DNA from: Eubacterium sp.
GTDB taxonomy: Bacteria > Bacillota > Clostridia > Lachnospirales > Lachnospiraceae
Assembly: GCA_017634475.1 (NCBI GenBank)
Contig: JAGBNH010000106.1
Span: 1-55,122, forward strand
Direction of reading: 5' to 3'
Length of the DNA stretch: 55,122 nucleotides
A program made the position numbers and the translations under genes. The notes beneath the pieces are model-generated. The model made no database searches, had not been told where the DNA came from, and was given only the letters and a program-made list of their open reading frames with translations. This document shows positions 6,956 to 15,010 of the stretch, one piece after another (the first letter of the stretch is position 1; each line of letters opens with the position of its first letter).

Positions 6956-8413
6956 TCACTGCACGCTCTCCGTGCTTTCTGTAGTTTCCTGTCCCGTTGC
7001 CGCCATACTGGCCAGCTCTTCCTCTGTATAAAGGACTCTGTGCTGTACCGGTTCGGTGGTCTCATCGATGGGAAGGAGCCAGTAGCCCTCCGCCTTCAGC
7101 GTATCGATCAGCTCCGGAAGGGCCTCCAGTGTTTCGGGATGGCCGTCCAGATCATGCATCAGCACTACGGAATCCCCGGTATTGTTCCGGATATAGCGAA
7201 GTACGTTCTGATTCAGGATCGCCGGCGAAGTATACTCTGCTTCCGCATCCTCGTTCAGTGCATTCCAGTCAAAATAGGTATAACCGTTATCATTCAGATA
7301 CTGAATGCATTCATAAATATCCACGTCGGAAACCCGGTTGCTGCTGCCTCCCGGGAACCGGTAAAGCCGGACATCCTCTCCGGTCATCTCATAGATCAGG
7401 TCATGCACGGTCTCCACATCCTTTTTAAAGGAATACAGATCTGCATAGATCTCACCATATACATGCGAAGCGGAATGGATCCCCAGTGCGTGTCCTTCAC
7501 GCACCATACGTTTCAGGACCTCGCTCTGCTCCGTATCCTTAAGGACCATGAAAAATGTGGCCTTAACCTGCTTCTTCTTCAGGACATCCATCAGCGCGTT
7601 GCTGTTCTCCGACGGGCCGTCATCGAAGGTAAGATAAACCTTCCTGCCGTTCCAGTTGGCCGGTGCCACATCTCCGTTCACTGAAGTGGTACGCTCGGTG
7701 GATACTTCCTCTGTGGTAGCTTCCTCCGTGGTTCTCAGCATATCCGCGTTCACGATCTCCGAAAGGTCGATCCCCTCGGGAAGAACGGGCTGTGACTGAT
7801 GAAGTACGTTGGAATTCGTCTTCTTATCCTTTTCCAGACTGGCCAGCGCGCTGTTCTCCCGCTCTGCCGGATTCTCGGTAGATACGGCAAGCTTCGCTGC
7901 CTGGCGCTTGCTCAGGGTCTCGTCACGGAGCGCGTCCATCTCATTCTGCATGCTGTGCATTTTGATCATCAGTACCACACAGAGTATGGTAGGGATCAGG
8001 AACAGCACCAGAAGAGCCACCAGGATCATCCGCTTCAACCGGTTCACATTGGAACGGTTATAGGAGCCGTCGGAATAGGTTTCGTCGTTCCCGGACCTTC
8101 CTTCCTCAAGATCCCGTTCTTCTGCAGTCAGCTCCTCGGTATCGTAGCCCGGACCGCCCTCGCGTTCCTGCACGATGTATTTTATCTCTGTCCCCGGCAC
8201 AGCACCGATCTCAGACTCAGCCGGTACAGTGCTGAAACCGGGTTCAGCCGGCACAGTGCCGACCCCGGGTTCAGCCGGTACAGCGCCGATCCCGGGTTCA
8301 GTCCCTTCCTGCATAGCGGGAACGAAGGAATCCCCCGTTTCCTGCTCCATGATCTGCGGCACCTGACCCACGGTCTTATTTGTATTCTTTTTTCGGTTTC
8401 TTTTACTACTCAA
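6956..8413 (-). CDS. Membrane-anchored polysaccharide deacetylase (CE4/NodB)
   Basis: 485 residues. Residues 1-127 are a charged cytoplasmic region with four 9-residue repeats (about 38-73, EPGxGxVPA), 129-150 is one membrane helix, and 155-250 is a Thr/Glu-rich extracytoplasmic linker. The NodB domain (258-455) has the metal-site Asp pair in TFDDGPS (262-268), HSASH (313-317), RFPGGSS and LMHDLDG. Such enzymes deacetylate N-acetyl sugars of peptidoglycan or other wall glycans. The start is TTG at 8413 with GGTGGTG upstream. A Ser/Thr/Glu tail follows the catalytic domain. It lies upstream of folC, perhaps co-transcribed, with no obvious functional link. Confidence 0.9.
   Translation of the reverse strand: MSSKRNRKKNTNKTVGQVPQIMEQETGDSFVPAMQEGTEPGIGAVPAEPGVGTVPAEPGFSTVPAESEIGAVPGTEIKYIVQEREGGPGYDTEELTAEERDLEEGRSGNDETYSDGSYNRSNVNRLKRMILVALLVLFLIPTILCVVLMIKMHSMQNEMDALRDETLSKRQAAKLAVSTENPAERENSALASLEKDKKTNSNVLHQSQPVLPEGIDLSEIVNADMLRTTEEATTEEVSTERTTSVNGDVAPANWNGRKVYLTFDDGPSENSNALMDVLKKKQVKATFFMVLKDTEQSEVLKRMVREGHALGIHSASHVYGEIYADLYSFKKDVETVHDLIYEMTGEDVRLYRFPGGSSNRVSDVDIYECIQYLNDNGYTYFDWNALNEDAEAEYTSPAILNQNVLRYIRNNTGDSVVLMHDLDGHPETLEALPELIDTLKAEGYWLLPIDETTEPVQHRVLYTEEELASMAATGQETTESTESVQ
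8196..8303 (-). repeat. Four tandem 27-bp repeats inside the deacetylase gene
   Basis: Units start at 8196, 8223, 8250 and 8277, each like GGTACAGTGCTGAAACCGGG plus TTCAGCC with a few changes. They encode nine-residue repeats of the type EPGIGAVPA in the cytoplasmic N-terminal tail. Copy number could vary by slippage. Confidence 0.9.
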
Positions 8414-8628
8414 ATCGTATCACCACCAAAACAGCAATATCTTGTGTTTCTTCTCTCACGCAACCACAATTGGTCGCAAAAAGAAAGAATGCGCCCGGTA
8501 ACCCGGACGCTATTTTAAAAAAAACATGATTCAAAAATATATAACGTATACTATCCCCAATAGATTTTCGGCCATTCTCATGGCCATTTCCCCTGTGCCT
8601 AACATTATAATTGCTCTTCCCGACCAGG
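8414..8628. other. Intergenic region between the deacetylase and small membrane protein genes
   Basis: 215 bases without a convincing gene. It holds the terminator at 8478-8510 and, on the minus strand, a possible weak promoter for the deacetylase (TTGCGT, 16-base gap, GATATT). A 99-codon open frame here lacks a ribosome binding site and protein-like composition. Confidence 0.6.
8478..8510 (-). terminator. Intrinsic terminator downstream of the small membrane protein gene
   Basis: On the minus strand GCGTCCGG (8510-8503) pairs with CCGGGCGC (8498-8491) over a GTTA loop, followed by ATTCTTTCTTTTT. Confidence 0.8.
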
Positions 8629-8985
8629 TCAACCCTTGGGCTTCGAAAAATATGGCCGAATTTTCCCCTGCATTTCGTCATATTGCTCATACATTTTCTG
8701 CACACTGTTTTCCAGCAGATAATAATGCATGCAGTAGGGAACCAGCAGTACGAACAGCAAGCCGATCAACGGAAGCAGCATCAGTTGTGAGCTTAGCACA
8801 TAGGCCAGTATACTCATCACGGTGCAGATCGCAACCAGCATGAACACCAGAAGGTGCACCAGCCGTTCATGAGAAAAGAAAGCGATCTGATCCTTATGCT
8901 TTTGAATCTCCTGTTCCCAGTCCCGGTCATCCTCCTTCAGGATCCCGTCAACGTAGTCCAGATAGGCAAGAATTCTTTTCTTCAT
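8629..8985 (-). CDS. Small membrane protein of unknown function
   Basis: 118 residues, not recognised as a named family. Residues 1-45 are a charged, probably helical cytoplasmic region (MKKRILAYLDYVDGILKEDD). Two adjacent membrane helices follow at about 50-95, and the C-terminal tail is charged and ends FSKPKG. The ATG at 8985 is chosen over an upstream in-frame ATG because AAGGGGGAGAGTTGT precedes it. It lies between a phosphodiesterase gene and a terminator, so it probably ends the transcript that starts with the phosphodiesterase. Topology predicts both termini in the cytoplasm. Confidence 0.75.
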   Translation of the reverse strand: MKKRILAYLDYVDGILKEDDRDWEQEIQKHKDQIAFFSHERLVHLLVFMLVAICTVMSILAYVLSSQLMLLPLIGLLFVLLVPYCMHYYLLENSVQKMYEQYDEMQGKIRPYFSKPKG

Positions 8986-9010
8986 ACAACTCTCCCCCTT
9001 GATACCCGAC

Positions 9011-9763
9011 CTATGCATTTACCGTCCGCTGTTTTCCGTGATAGTATCTGTGACGGACAGCCATACCCATATCCGGTTTATCCGTGATGAGCATATCCAC
9101 GCCGTATTTCAGCATGCGCTTTGCCAGCTTCTCCTTATTCACCGTCCACACCTGCACCGGATAGTGCTTCCTGTGCATGCGGTAAATGAAGAAGCGCGTG
9201 GCGTAGAAATGGAAGGGCGACACAAAATCGCAGTTCGCCTGCCGAAGCCGTCTCGTCGGAAAGATCTCCTTAAACCGCCAGAGGATATAGCCAACATCTC
9301 GACGGTCCTTTCCCAGGAGAAGTCCGGTTCTGATATTCGGATCAATCTGTTTGATATGATAGACCGCAGGATCCTCAAAGGATTTTACGGAATACTCATC
9401 ATAGTTACAGTATTTATGAAGGATATGGATCAGCTCCTTCTCATAGCCCGGAGTCTTGATCTCGATATCCATGAAGATTTTTCCATGACAGAGCTTCACC
9501 ACGTCTTCAAAGGTAGGCACCTGAAATCCCGCTTCCGCCGCATGACCGGAAAGCTCCGCAAAGGTCTGGTAGGCAATGGGCTGATCCGCAAATGTGCTGT
9601 CATGGAACACCACCAGCTTTCTGTCGCTGGTGCAGCGCACGTCAAATTCCACCATGTCCGCCTTCAGATCGATGGCCAGCTGAAACGCCTCTATCGTATT
9701 ATCGCGCTTTGCAAGGTACGATGCTCCGCGATGCGCAACGATCTTGGTTCTGTTCTTTTTCAT
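9011..9763 (-). CDS. Glycerophosphodiester phosphodiesterase
   Basis: 250 residues with the GDPD TIM-barrel signature: KIVAHRGASYLAKRDNTIEA near the N-terminus (metal and substrate His-Arg and Glu), EFDVRCTSDRKLVVFHDS, FMDIEIK, and a C-terminal VQVWTVNKEKLAKRML. It hydrolyses glycerophosphodiesters to glycerol-3-phosphate and an alcohol. No signal peptide is seen, so it is likely cytoplasmic. ATG 9763 has AAAAAGGA seven bases upstream; the ATG nine codons earlier lacks a site. The small membrane protein gene follows after 25 bases. Confidence 0.92.
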   Translation of the reverse strand: MKKNRTKIVAHRGASYLAKRDNTIEAFQLAIDLKADMVEFDVRCTSDRKLVVFHDSTFADQPIAYQTFAELSGHAAEAGFQVPTFEDVVKLCHGKIFMDIEIKTPGYEKELIHILHKYCNYDEYSVKSFEDPAVYHIKQIDPNIRTGLLLGKDRRDVGYILWRFKEIFPTRRLRQANCDFVSPFHFYATRFFIYRMHRKHYPVQVWTVNKEKLAKRMLKYGVDMLITDKPDMGMAVRHRYYHGKQRTVNA

Positions 9764-9805
9764 TCGTTCATCCTTTTTATCTTCATCCACACATCAACGG
9801 AGGAC

Positions 9806-9834
9806 ATATTATCACATTCTTCCCTTCGGTGCAA
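9806..9834 (-). promoter_or_regulatory. Probable promoter of the phosphodiesterase gene
   Basis: -35 TTGCAC (9834-9829), a 17-base spacer and -10 TAATAT (9811-9806), about 35 bases before the start codon. It lies back-to-back with the clpX promoter. Confidence 0.5.
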
Positions 9835-9845
9835 GTGCCCACAAG

Positions 9846-9875
9846 TTGCAACATGGGGTGGGAGTATGCTATAAT
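9846..9875 (+). promoter_or_regulatory. Promoter of clpX
   Basis: -35 TTGCAA (9846-9851), an 18-base spacer and -10 TATAAT (9870-9875) preceded by TGC (extended -10). I see no HrcA CIRCE or CtsR heptad motif nearby. Confidence 0.75.
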
Positions 9876-9953
9876 CGCTCATATTCATCATTATAAATGG
9901 AAATCTTTTGATCGAAAATGATCATCAGCTCATGATCAGAAAGGAATAATACT

Positions 9954-11366
9954 ATGTCCGATACCAAGGATCCGAACAATTCGGAAGAAAAGAAAGATAA
10001 CGACGAATACGAAAAATACTGTTATATGTGCCGCAGACCGGAAAGCGAAGCCGGACAGCTCATTTCCTTCATGAAGGGGCTGTATATCTGCCCGGACTGT
10101 ATGAACAAGGCCTTCAACTCCTTCTCCAACAGTCCCATCCGGTTCTTCGATGCATCCAACTTCCCCGGATTTGACAACCTGAACCAGTTCATGCCTACGG
10201 ATGATATCCCGAACTCCCAGAAGGTGAAGAAGCGTCATCCGAAGCCGGAGAAGAAAGACGGCAAGACCGATGAGGACGGCGAGCACACCCTCACACTGAA
10301 GGATATCCCCGCGCCCCATCAGATCAAGGCAAAGCTGGATAAACACGTTGTAGGCCAGGAGCATGCGAAGAAGGTCATCTCCGTTGCGGTGTATAATCAT
10401 TATAAGCGTGTACTGTCCGAGCCTGAAGAGGATGGCGTGGAGATCGAGAAATCCAACATCCTGATGATCGGCCCCACCGGATCCGGAAAGACCTACACGG
10501 TTAAGACCATTGCGAAAATGTTGGACGTTCCCCTGGCCATCACGGACGCCACTTCTCTTACGGAAGCCGGTTACATCGGTGATGATGTGGAGAGTGTACT
10601 GTCCAAGCTGCTGGCCGCTGCAGGCAATGATGTGGAGCGTGCGGAAAAAGGTATCGTCTTTATCGACGAGATCGACAAGCTGGCAAAGAAGCAGGAGACC
10701 CGTTCCAGAGATGTCTCCGGTGAAGCTGTTCAGCAGGGACTGCTGAAGCTTCTTGAGGGCGCTGTGGTAGAGGTTCCCGTGGGGGCCGGAAGTAAAAACG
10801 CCATGACCCCGGTGACCAGAATGGATACCACAAATATCCTGTTCATCTGCGGCGGCGCATTTCCCGATCTGGAGAAGATCGTCACTGCCAGACTGACGGC
10901 GCAGTCCTCCATCGGCTTCGGAGCAGAGCTTCGGGATACATACACAAATGATCCCAAGCTGCTCTCTCATGTGACCAATGAAGACCTTCGGGAATTTGGT
11001 ATGATCCCCGAGTTTCTCGGTCGACTTCCGATCCTTTGCGCACTGGATCAGCTGAACGAAGAAATGTATGTGAAGATCCTGCAGGAACCGCAGAACGCCA
11101 TTATCAAGCAGTACCAGAAGCTGCTTAGGCTGGACGAGGTAGAGCTTCTCTTTGACGATTCGGCCTATGTTGCCATTGCCGAGGAAGCCGCAAAACGGAA
11201 GACCGGTGCCAGAGCCCTGCGTTCCATCATCGAGGAATTTATGCTGGATATCATGTACCAGATTCCCCGGGACAAGGCCATCGGCCGGGTGACCATCACC
11301 GGTGACTATGTTCGTAAAAAGGGGTCTCCGAAAATAGAGCTGCGAGGCGTGACCGTTCCTGATTAA
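9954..11366 (+). CDS. clpX: ClpX, ATP-dependent protein unfoldase
   Basis: 470 residues, longer than usual (about 420). A zinc-binding domain has C23/C26 and C46/C49. A Lys/Asp/Glu-rich linker (80-112) precedes the AAA+ module with Walker A GPTGSGKT (173-180), Walker B GIVFIDEIDKLA, pore loop GYIGDD, arginine-finger region EFLGRLP and the ClpP-docking loop SIGFGAE. It should unfold substrates and feed them to ClpP. AAAGGAA precedes the ATG. No clpP or tig is adjacent, unlike the usual tig-clpP-clpX cluster, so this may be a second ClpX; the substitutions in loops (GYIGDD where GYVGED is usual) fit that. It is a single-gene unit on the opposite strand to its neighbours. Confidence 0.93.
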   Translation: MSDTKDPNNSEEKKDNDEYEKYCYMCRRPESEAGQLISFMKGLYICPDCMNKAFNSFSNSPIRFFDASNFPGFDNLNQFMPTDDIPNSQKVKKRHPKPEKKDGKTDEDGEHTLTLKDIPAPHQIKAKLDKHVVGQEHAKKVISVAVYNHYKRVLSEPEEDGVEIEKSNILMIGPTGSGKTYTVKTIAKMLDVPLAITDATSLTEAGYIGDDVESVLSKLLAAAGNDVERAEKGIVFIDEIDKLAKKQETRSRDVSGEAVQQGLLKLLEGAVVEVPVGAGSKNAMTPVTRMDTTNILFICGGAFPDLEKIVTARLTAQSSIGFGAELRDTYTNDPKLLSHVTNEDLREFGMIPEFLGRLPILCALDQLNEEMYVKILQEPQNAIIKQYQKLLRLDEVELLFDDSAYVAIAEEAAKRKTGARALRSIIEEFMLDIMYQIPRDKAIGRVTITGDYVRKKGSPKIELRGVTVPD

Positions 11367-11404
11367 GAGTGTCTGAAAACAGCATTCTTATTATCATTGT
11401 GATA

Positions 11405-11447
11405 ATATGCAAAATCCCCATGTCATCGACATGGGGATTTTGCATAT
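11405..11447. terminator. Bidirectional terminator between clpX and the DUF6465 gene
   Basis: A perfect 20-bp palindrome: 11405-11424 pairs with 11428-11447 over a three-base loop, with AAAA and TTTT tracts within the arms. It lies between convergent genes and serves both. Confidence 0.85.
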
Positions 11448-11473
11448 GACTGAAAACCGGTATCGATCAGGAT

Positions 11474-11932
11474 TTACAGATCGAAAGAGCCCTCAGCGCC
11501 ATCAGCTGTGTAGTATACCTTGTTGTTCTCCGGCTGATAGTAGATGTTCAGTTCCTTGATGGACTTCTTACCGGATACTTCCTTTGCCTTAGCAACAAGA
11601 TCATCTACCTTCTGGCTTCCACCCTGGTACTCAACAAAAAGCTCTACCTTAGCAGCTGTAGCAGCAGCCTTCTTCTCTGCCGGCTTCTTCTCAACTGCCT
11701 TCTTCTCAGCAGCCTTTGCAGGAGCCTTAGCAGCTGCCTTCTTAGCAGGAGCCTTCTCAACAACCTTCTTCTCAGCTACTTTCTTCTCTGCAGCCTTAAC
11801 CTCAGCCTTTACTTCTGCCTTCTTCTCAGCTACCTTAACTTCAGCCTTCTTAGCTTCAGTCTTTACGTCAGCCTTCTTAGCAGCTTCAGCCTTAACCTTG
11901 AGATCACTTAAGCTCGTCTTCTTAATTGCCAT
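11474..11932 (-). CDS. DUF6465-type protein with Lys/Ala/Glu-rich N-terminal region
   Basis: 152 residues. Residues 1-95 are almost wholly Lys, Ala, Glu and Val in repeating KKAEVK- and EKKA-like units, resembling histone H1-like tails. The last 57 residues form a folded domain (VELFVEYQGGSQKVDDLVAK, then NIYYQPENNKVYYTADG) that matches the small C-terminal domain I know as DUF6465 in Lachnospiraceae. The basic region suggests binding to nucleic acid or another polyanion; that is inference. ATG 11932 has GGAGGG upstream, and a strong promoter lies at 12007-12035. The many near-identical codons (AAGAAG, GCTGCT) suggest growth by repeat slippage and high expression. Confidence 0.8.
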   Translation of the reverse strand: MAIKKTSLSDLKVKAEAAKKADVKTEAKKAEVKVAEKKAEVKAEVKAAEKKVAEKKVVEKAPAKKAAAKAPAKAAEKKAVEKKPAEKKAAATAAKVELFVEYQGGSQKVDDLVAKAKEVSGKKSIKELNIYYQPENNKVYYTADGAEGSFDL

Positions 11933-12006
11933 TTTCTTTCCCTCCAAAAAAGAATAACAAAAATATAACAATAGTTTACGTGCCATTTTTCGTTGCTCGA
12001 AATGGA

Positions 12007-12035
12007 TTGTAAATCAAAAGAAATCTTTTTGCAAT
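12007..12035 (-). promoter_or_regulatory. Promoter of the DUF6465 gene
   Basis: -35 TTGCAA (12035-12030), a 17-base spacer and -10 TACAAT (12012-12007). The 5' untranslated region would be about 65 bases. Confidence 0.7.
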
Positions 12036-12106
12036 AGTTGTTGATTTTTTTCTCTTTATTGACGATGAATCGCTGAAAACCATTCTGATTTCAAAACATT
12101 TTGCAC

Positions 12107-12161
12107 AATAAAAAGGGAACGATTTTGTTATTATCAAAGTGATATTAACAGAATCGTTCCC
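12107..12161 (-). terminator. Intrinsic terminator of the topB operon
   Basis: On the minus strand GGGAACGATTCTGTT (12161-12147) pairs with AACAAAATCGTTCCC (12129-12115) with one G-U pair, and the inner bases extend the hairpin. TTTTTATT follows. Confidence 0.85.
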
Positions 12162-12196
12162 GAAGGATCTTTCATCTCACGGCTTCTGATCCGTCT

Positions 12197-12889
12197 CTAT
12201 TTTTTCTCCACGATCACATTTCCGGTCTTCACGATGCAGTTCTCCGGAATGAATCCACGGATCGGAGAGAGAGGGTAAATGTTGGTATTTCTTCCGATAA
12301 CGCTGCCGGGATTCAGCACGCTGTTGCAGCCAACCTCCACATGATCTCCCAGCATGGCGCCGAATTTCTTCAGACCGGTTTCAATAGCAAGATCACTGTA
12401 CTCATCATTTCCATGAACCACCACCAGGGTCTTATCCGACTTGACATTGGAGGTGATGGAACCTGCACCCATATGCGAATAATATCCCAGTACGGAATCT
12501 CCCACGTAATTATAATGGGGAACCTGTACGTGATCAAAGAGGATCACATTCTTCAGCTCCGTGGAATTCCCTACTACACAGCAAGCTCCCACAAGGGCGC
12601 TGCCGCGAATGAACGCACACTGGCGCACCTCCGTATTCGGTCCGATGATGGCCGGTCCGTGTATATACGCAGAATCGAAAACGGTTGCCGTCTCATGGAT
12701 CCATACATCCTCACCCCGCTGTATATATTCCGGTCCCAGTGTTTTTCCCAGTTCCCGTATATAATCCGAAAGCTTCGGCAGGGCTTCCCACGGATATACA
12801 ACCGATTCCAGAAGCGGTGCCGCAAGGGTGTGTGTAAGATCATACATGTTCTTAACTTCCAGTAACTGTTCAGTCTTCATCTCGCTCAT
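12197..12889 (-). CDS. Left-handed beta-helix (hexapeptide repeat) transferase-like protein
   Basis: 230 residues. After a helical N-terminus (1-60) come hexapeptide repeats of the left-handed beta-helix fold (VWIHETATVFDSAYIHGPAI, IIGPNTEVRQ, VEVGCNSVLNPGSVIGRNTN). This resembles the acetyltransferase half of GlmU, and such proteins are often annotated as UDP-N-acetylglucosamine pyrophosphorylase-related. The nucleotidyltransferase domain is absent, so that name is misleading; an acyl- or acetyltransferase role is more likely, with unknown acceptor. The ATG overlaps the topB stop as ATGA with little Shine-Dalgarno, so translation is probably coupled to topB. Last gene before a strong terminator. 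Confidence 0.85.
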   Translation of the reverse strand: MSEMKTEQLLEVKNMYDLTHTLAAPLLESVVYPWEALPKLSDYIRELGKTLGPEYIQRGEDVWIHETATVFDSAYIHGPAIIGPNTEVRQCAFIRGSALVGACCVVGNSTELKNVILFDHVQVPHYNYVGDSVLGYYSHMGAGSITSNVKSDKTLVVVHGNDEYSDLAIETGLKKFGAMLGDHVEVGCNSVLNPGSVIGRNTNIYPLSPIRGFIPENCIVKTGNVIVEKK

Positions 12890-14982
12890 TTTTCTTCGTC
12901 TCCCTGTTTTGTATTTGTTTTCCGGGTTGTTTTCTTCCCGGAATAATAAGGCTTCGTCCGATCAAATACCTGTGTGATCTGATTCTGATTGTTCAGCTGC
13001 TTCACATAGTTTGTATATTTCGTCACGTAATCCGACATCTTCGTCATATATTCCTCGGAGGATATACTTCCGTCCGCTACTCCCGCCAGGCCCTTCTCCC
13101 AGCTGGCGGTAAGGTCCGCCCGGAGCAGTCCCTGTATGGAATATAATACACAGTCGTAGATCACCTCTCCCAGAAATGTGGGTGTGATGATCTGCGTCTT
13201 CGGATTCAGTGCGATATAGGTATTCTTTACCAGCTTGCTGATGATGGCATCCCGGGTGGCCGAGGTACCGATCCCCGCTCCCTTGATCTGCTCCCGAAGC
13301 TCTTCATCCTCGATGAGCTGTCCGGCATTTTCCATGGCCAGGATCAGGGTTCCGGAGGCATAACGTTTCGGCGGAGATGTGGTCCCTTCACGGATCACGA
13401 ACCCGTTGCAGGAAAGCACACTGCCCTTTCTTAAGCCCTCCACCAGTCGGGAGGCTTCTTCTGCATCCAGCATTTTCTCTGCTGCGTCTTCCGCCTTTCC
13501 GCCGGCCTTCTCCTCCTGCTTTGTCTCCTCTGTATCCTTTTTCCCGAAGTTTCGGTCTGCGATCATGAGATAGCCCGGTTTCAGCAGGCTTTTGAAATTG
13601 GCAAAGAAATGTTCATTCTGCCGCGTCAGTTCTATAGCAACCTTCTGGTACTCCGCCGGAGGATAGAAGATGGACAGAAAACGCCTTACGATCAGATCAT
13701 ACACTCCCGCCTTCACCTTCGGCAGAGAAGCGGCCTGTCCCACATTCTGCCCCGTGGGGATGATGGCGTAGTGATCCGTGATCTGTTTATCATTCACGTA
13801 CCTGGACTTTTCCAATCCCTTATAGGCACCCTTCTGCACCACGAAATCCGCATAGCTTCCCACATCCGGATAGCTTGCCAGTCCCCGGAGATTCTTCTGG
13901 ATCTCCTTTGCCACCGCGGTGGAAAGCACACGGGCATCCGTTCTCGGATAGGTGACCATTTTCTTCTCATACAGCTCCTGGACGATCTCCAGTGTCTGTG
14001 AAGGATTGATCTTAAATATACGGGAGCAGTCATTCTGCAGCTCCGCCAGATTGTATAGCAGCGGAGGATTCTTCTTCTCCGTTTTCTTGCTGAGCTTCTC
14101 CACCTTCAGGGTGACCGGCACCGGATTATCCAGTTGTTCCACCAGCTCTTTAGCCTTCTTCTCTTCCTTAAATCCGTTCTCCTTGTAGAGGTCCGGGCTG
14201 TTGAAGAACCGGCTTCCCTCTACCGCGCGCCACTCTGCTTCGAAGAGGGTGGTATTGTCCGCCTCCTCCGGCTTCTTTCCCACCTGCGCCAGGATCCGGT
14301 AAAAGGGCGTTGGAGTAAAGGCCCGTATACTTCTCTCCCGTTCCACGATCATGCCAAGTACACAGGTCATGACACGGCCCACGGCGATGACACATTTATC
14401 CATGCCCAGATAATCCTTGATCTTCCAGGCATATTTCAGCGAAAGCGCCCGGGAGAAGTTGATCCCCATCAGGTAATCCTCCTTCGCCCGAAGATAGGCG
14501 GCGTCGGAAAGCGCGTCATATTCGGAAAGGGGTTTGGCCTCACGGATCCCCCGCTTGATCTCTTCATCCGTCTGGGAGTCGATCCATACCCGGTACTTCT
14601 CCTTGGTATCCGGCACGCCTGCCATCTGATCCACAAGACGGTAAATGTATTCTCCCTCCCGTCCCGAGTCCGTACAGACATAGATCCGATCCACATCCTC
14701 CCGGTTCAGCAGCTCCTTCACTACATTGAACTGCTTGCTGACGGAGGGGATGATCTCATATTTGAACTGGTCCGGGATGAATGGGATCGTATCCATGGAC
14801 CACCGCTTAAGCGCCGGATCATACACCTCCGGATAGCTCATGGTGACCAGATGTCCCACACACCAGGTAACGATGGTATCTCCATCCTCTATATATCCAT
14901 TTTGTCTGGAACCGCGAACACCCAGTGCTGCGGCAAACTGCTGGGCAACACTGGGCTTCTCGGCAATAAAGATCTTTTTCAA
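12886..14982 (-). CDS. topB: DNA topoisomerase III (type IA)
   Basis: 698 residues. The N-terminal Toprim domain has FIAEKPSVAQQ and the acidic site CTDSGREGEY, where the family usually shows TDADREGE: the catalytic acidic residues stay, but the middle is changed. The active-site Tyr lies in VTYPRTDARVLS. A GSVLSCNGFVIREG / TSPPKRYASGTL segment and GIGTSATRDAII follow. The enzyme relaxes negative supercoils and decatenates DNA. The C-terminal tail is short and basic without zinc fingers. The start is TTG at 14982 with TGAGG upstream. The stop overlaps the next gene by four bases. Confidence 0.95.
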   Translation of the reverse strand: MKKIFIAEKPSVAQQFAAALGVRGSRQNGYIEDGDTIVTWCVGHLVTMSYPEVYDPALKRWSMDTIPFIPDQFKYEIIPSVSKQFNVVKELLNREDVDRIYVCTDSGREGEYIYRLVDQMAGVPDTKEKYRVWIDSQTDEEIKRGIREAKPLSEYDALSDAAYLRAKEDYLMGINFSRALSLKYAWKIKDYLGMDKCVIAVGRVMTCVLGMIVERERSIRAFTPTPFYRILAQVGKKPEEADNTTLFEAEWRAVEGSRFFNSPDLYKENGFKEEKKAKELVEQLDNPVPVTLKVEKLSKKTEKKNPPLLYNLAELQNDCSRIFKINPSQTLEIVQELYEKKMVTYPRTDARVLSTAVAKEIQKNLRGLASYPDVGSYADFVVQKGAYKGLEKSRYVNDKQITDHYAIIPTGQNVGQAASLPKVKAGVYDLIVRRFLSIFYPPAEYQKVAIELTRQNEHFFANFKSLLKPGYLMIADRNFGKKDTEETKQEEKAGGKAEDAAEKMLDAEEASRLVEGLRKGSVLSCNGFVIREGTTSPPKRYASGTLILAMENAGQLIEDEELREQIKGAGIGTSATRDAIISKLVKNTYIALNPKTQIITPTFLGEVIYDCVLYSIQGLLRADLTASWEKGLAGVADGSISSEEYMTKMSDYVTKYTNYVKQLNNQNQITQVFDRTKPYYSGKKTTRKTNTKQGDEEK

Positions 14983-15010
14983 AAAACAAGCCTCACTTCA
15001 TTTTTGTCTA

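Noticed and set aside
8406-8705. A 99-codon frame in the deacetylase upstream region
   Set aside because: It spans a terminator hairpin, overlaps the end of the small membrane protein gene in another frame, and lacks a ribosome binding site.
9936-10970. A 344-codon open frame antisense to clpX
   Set aside because: clpX on the other strand has all catalytic motifs, a promoter and a ribosome binding site; the antisense frame has no recognisable domain.
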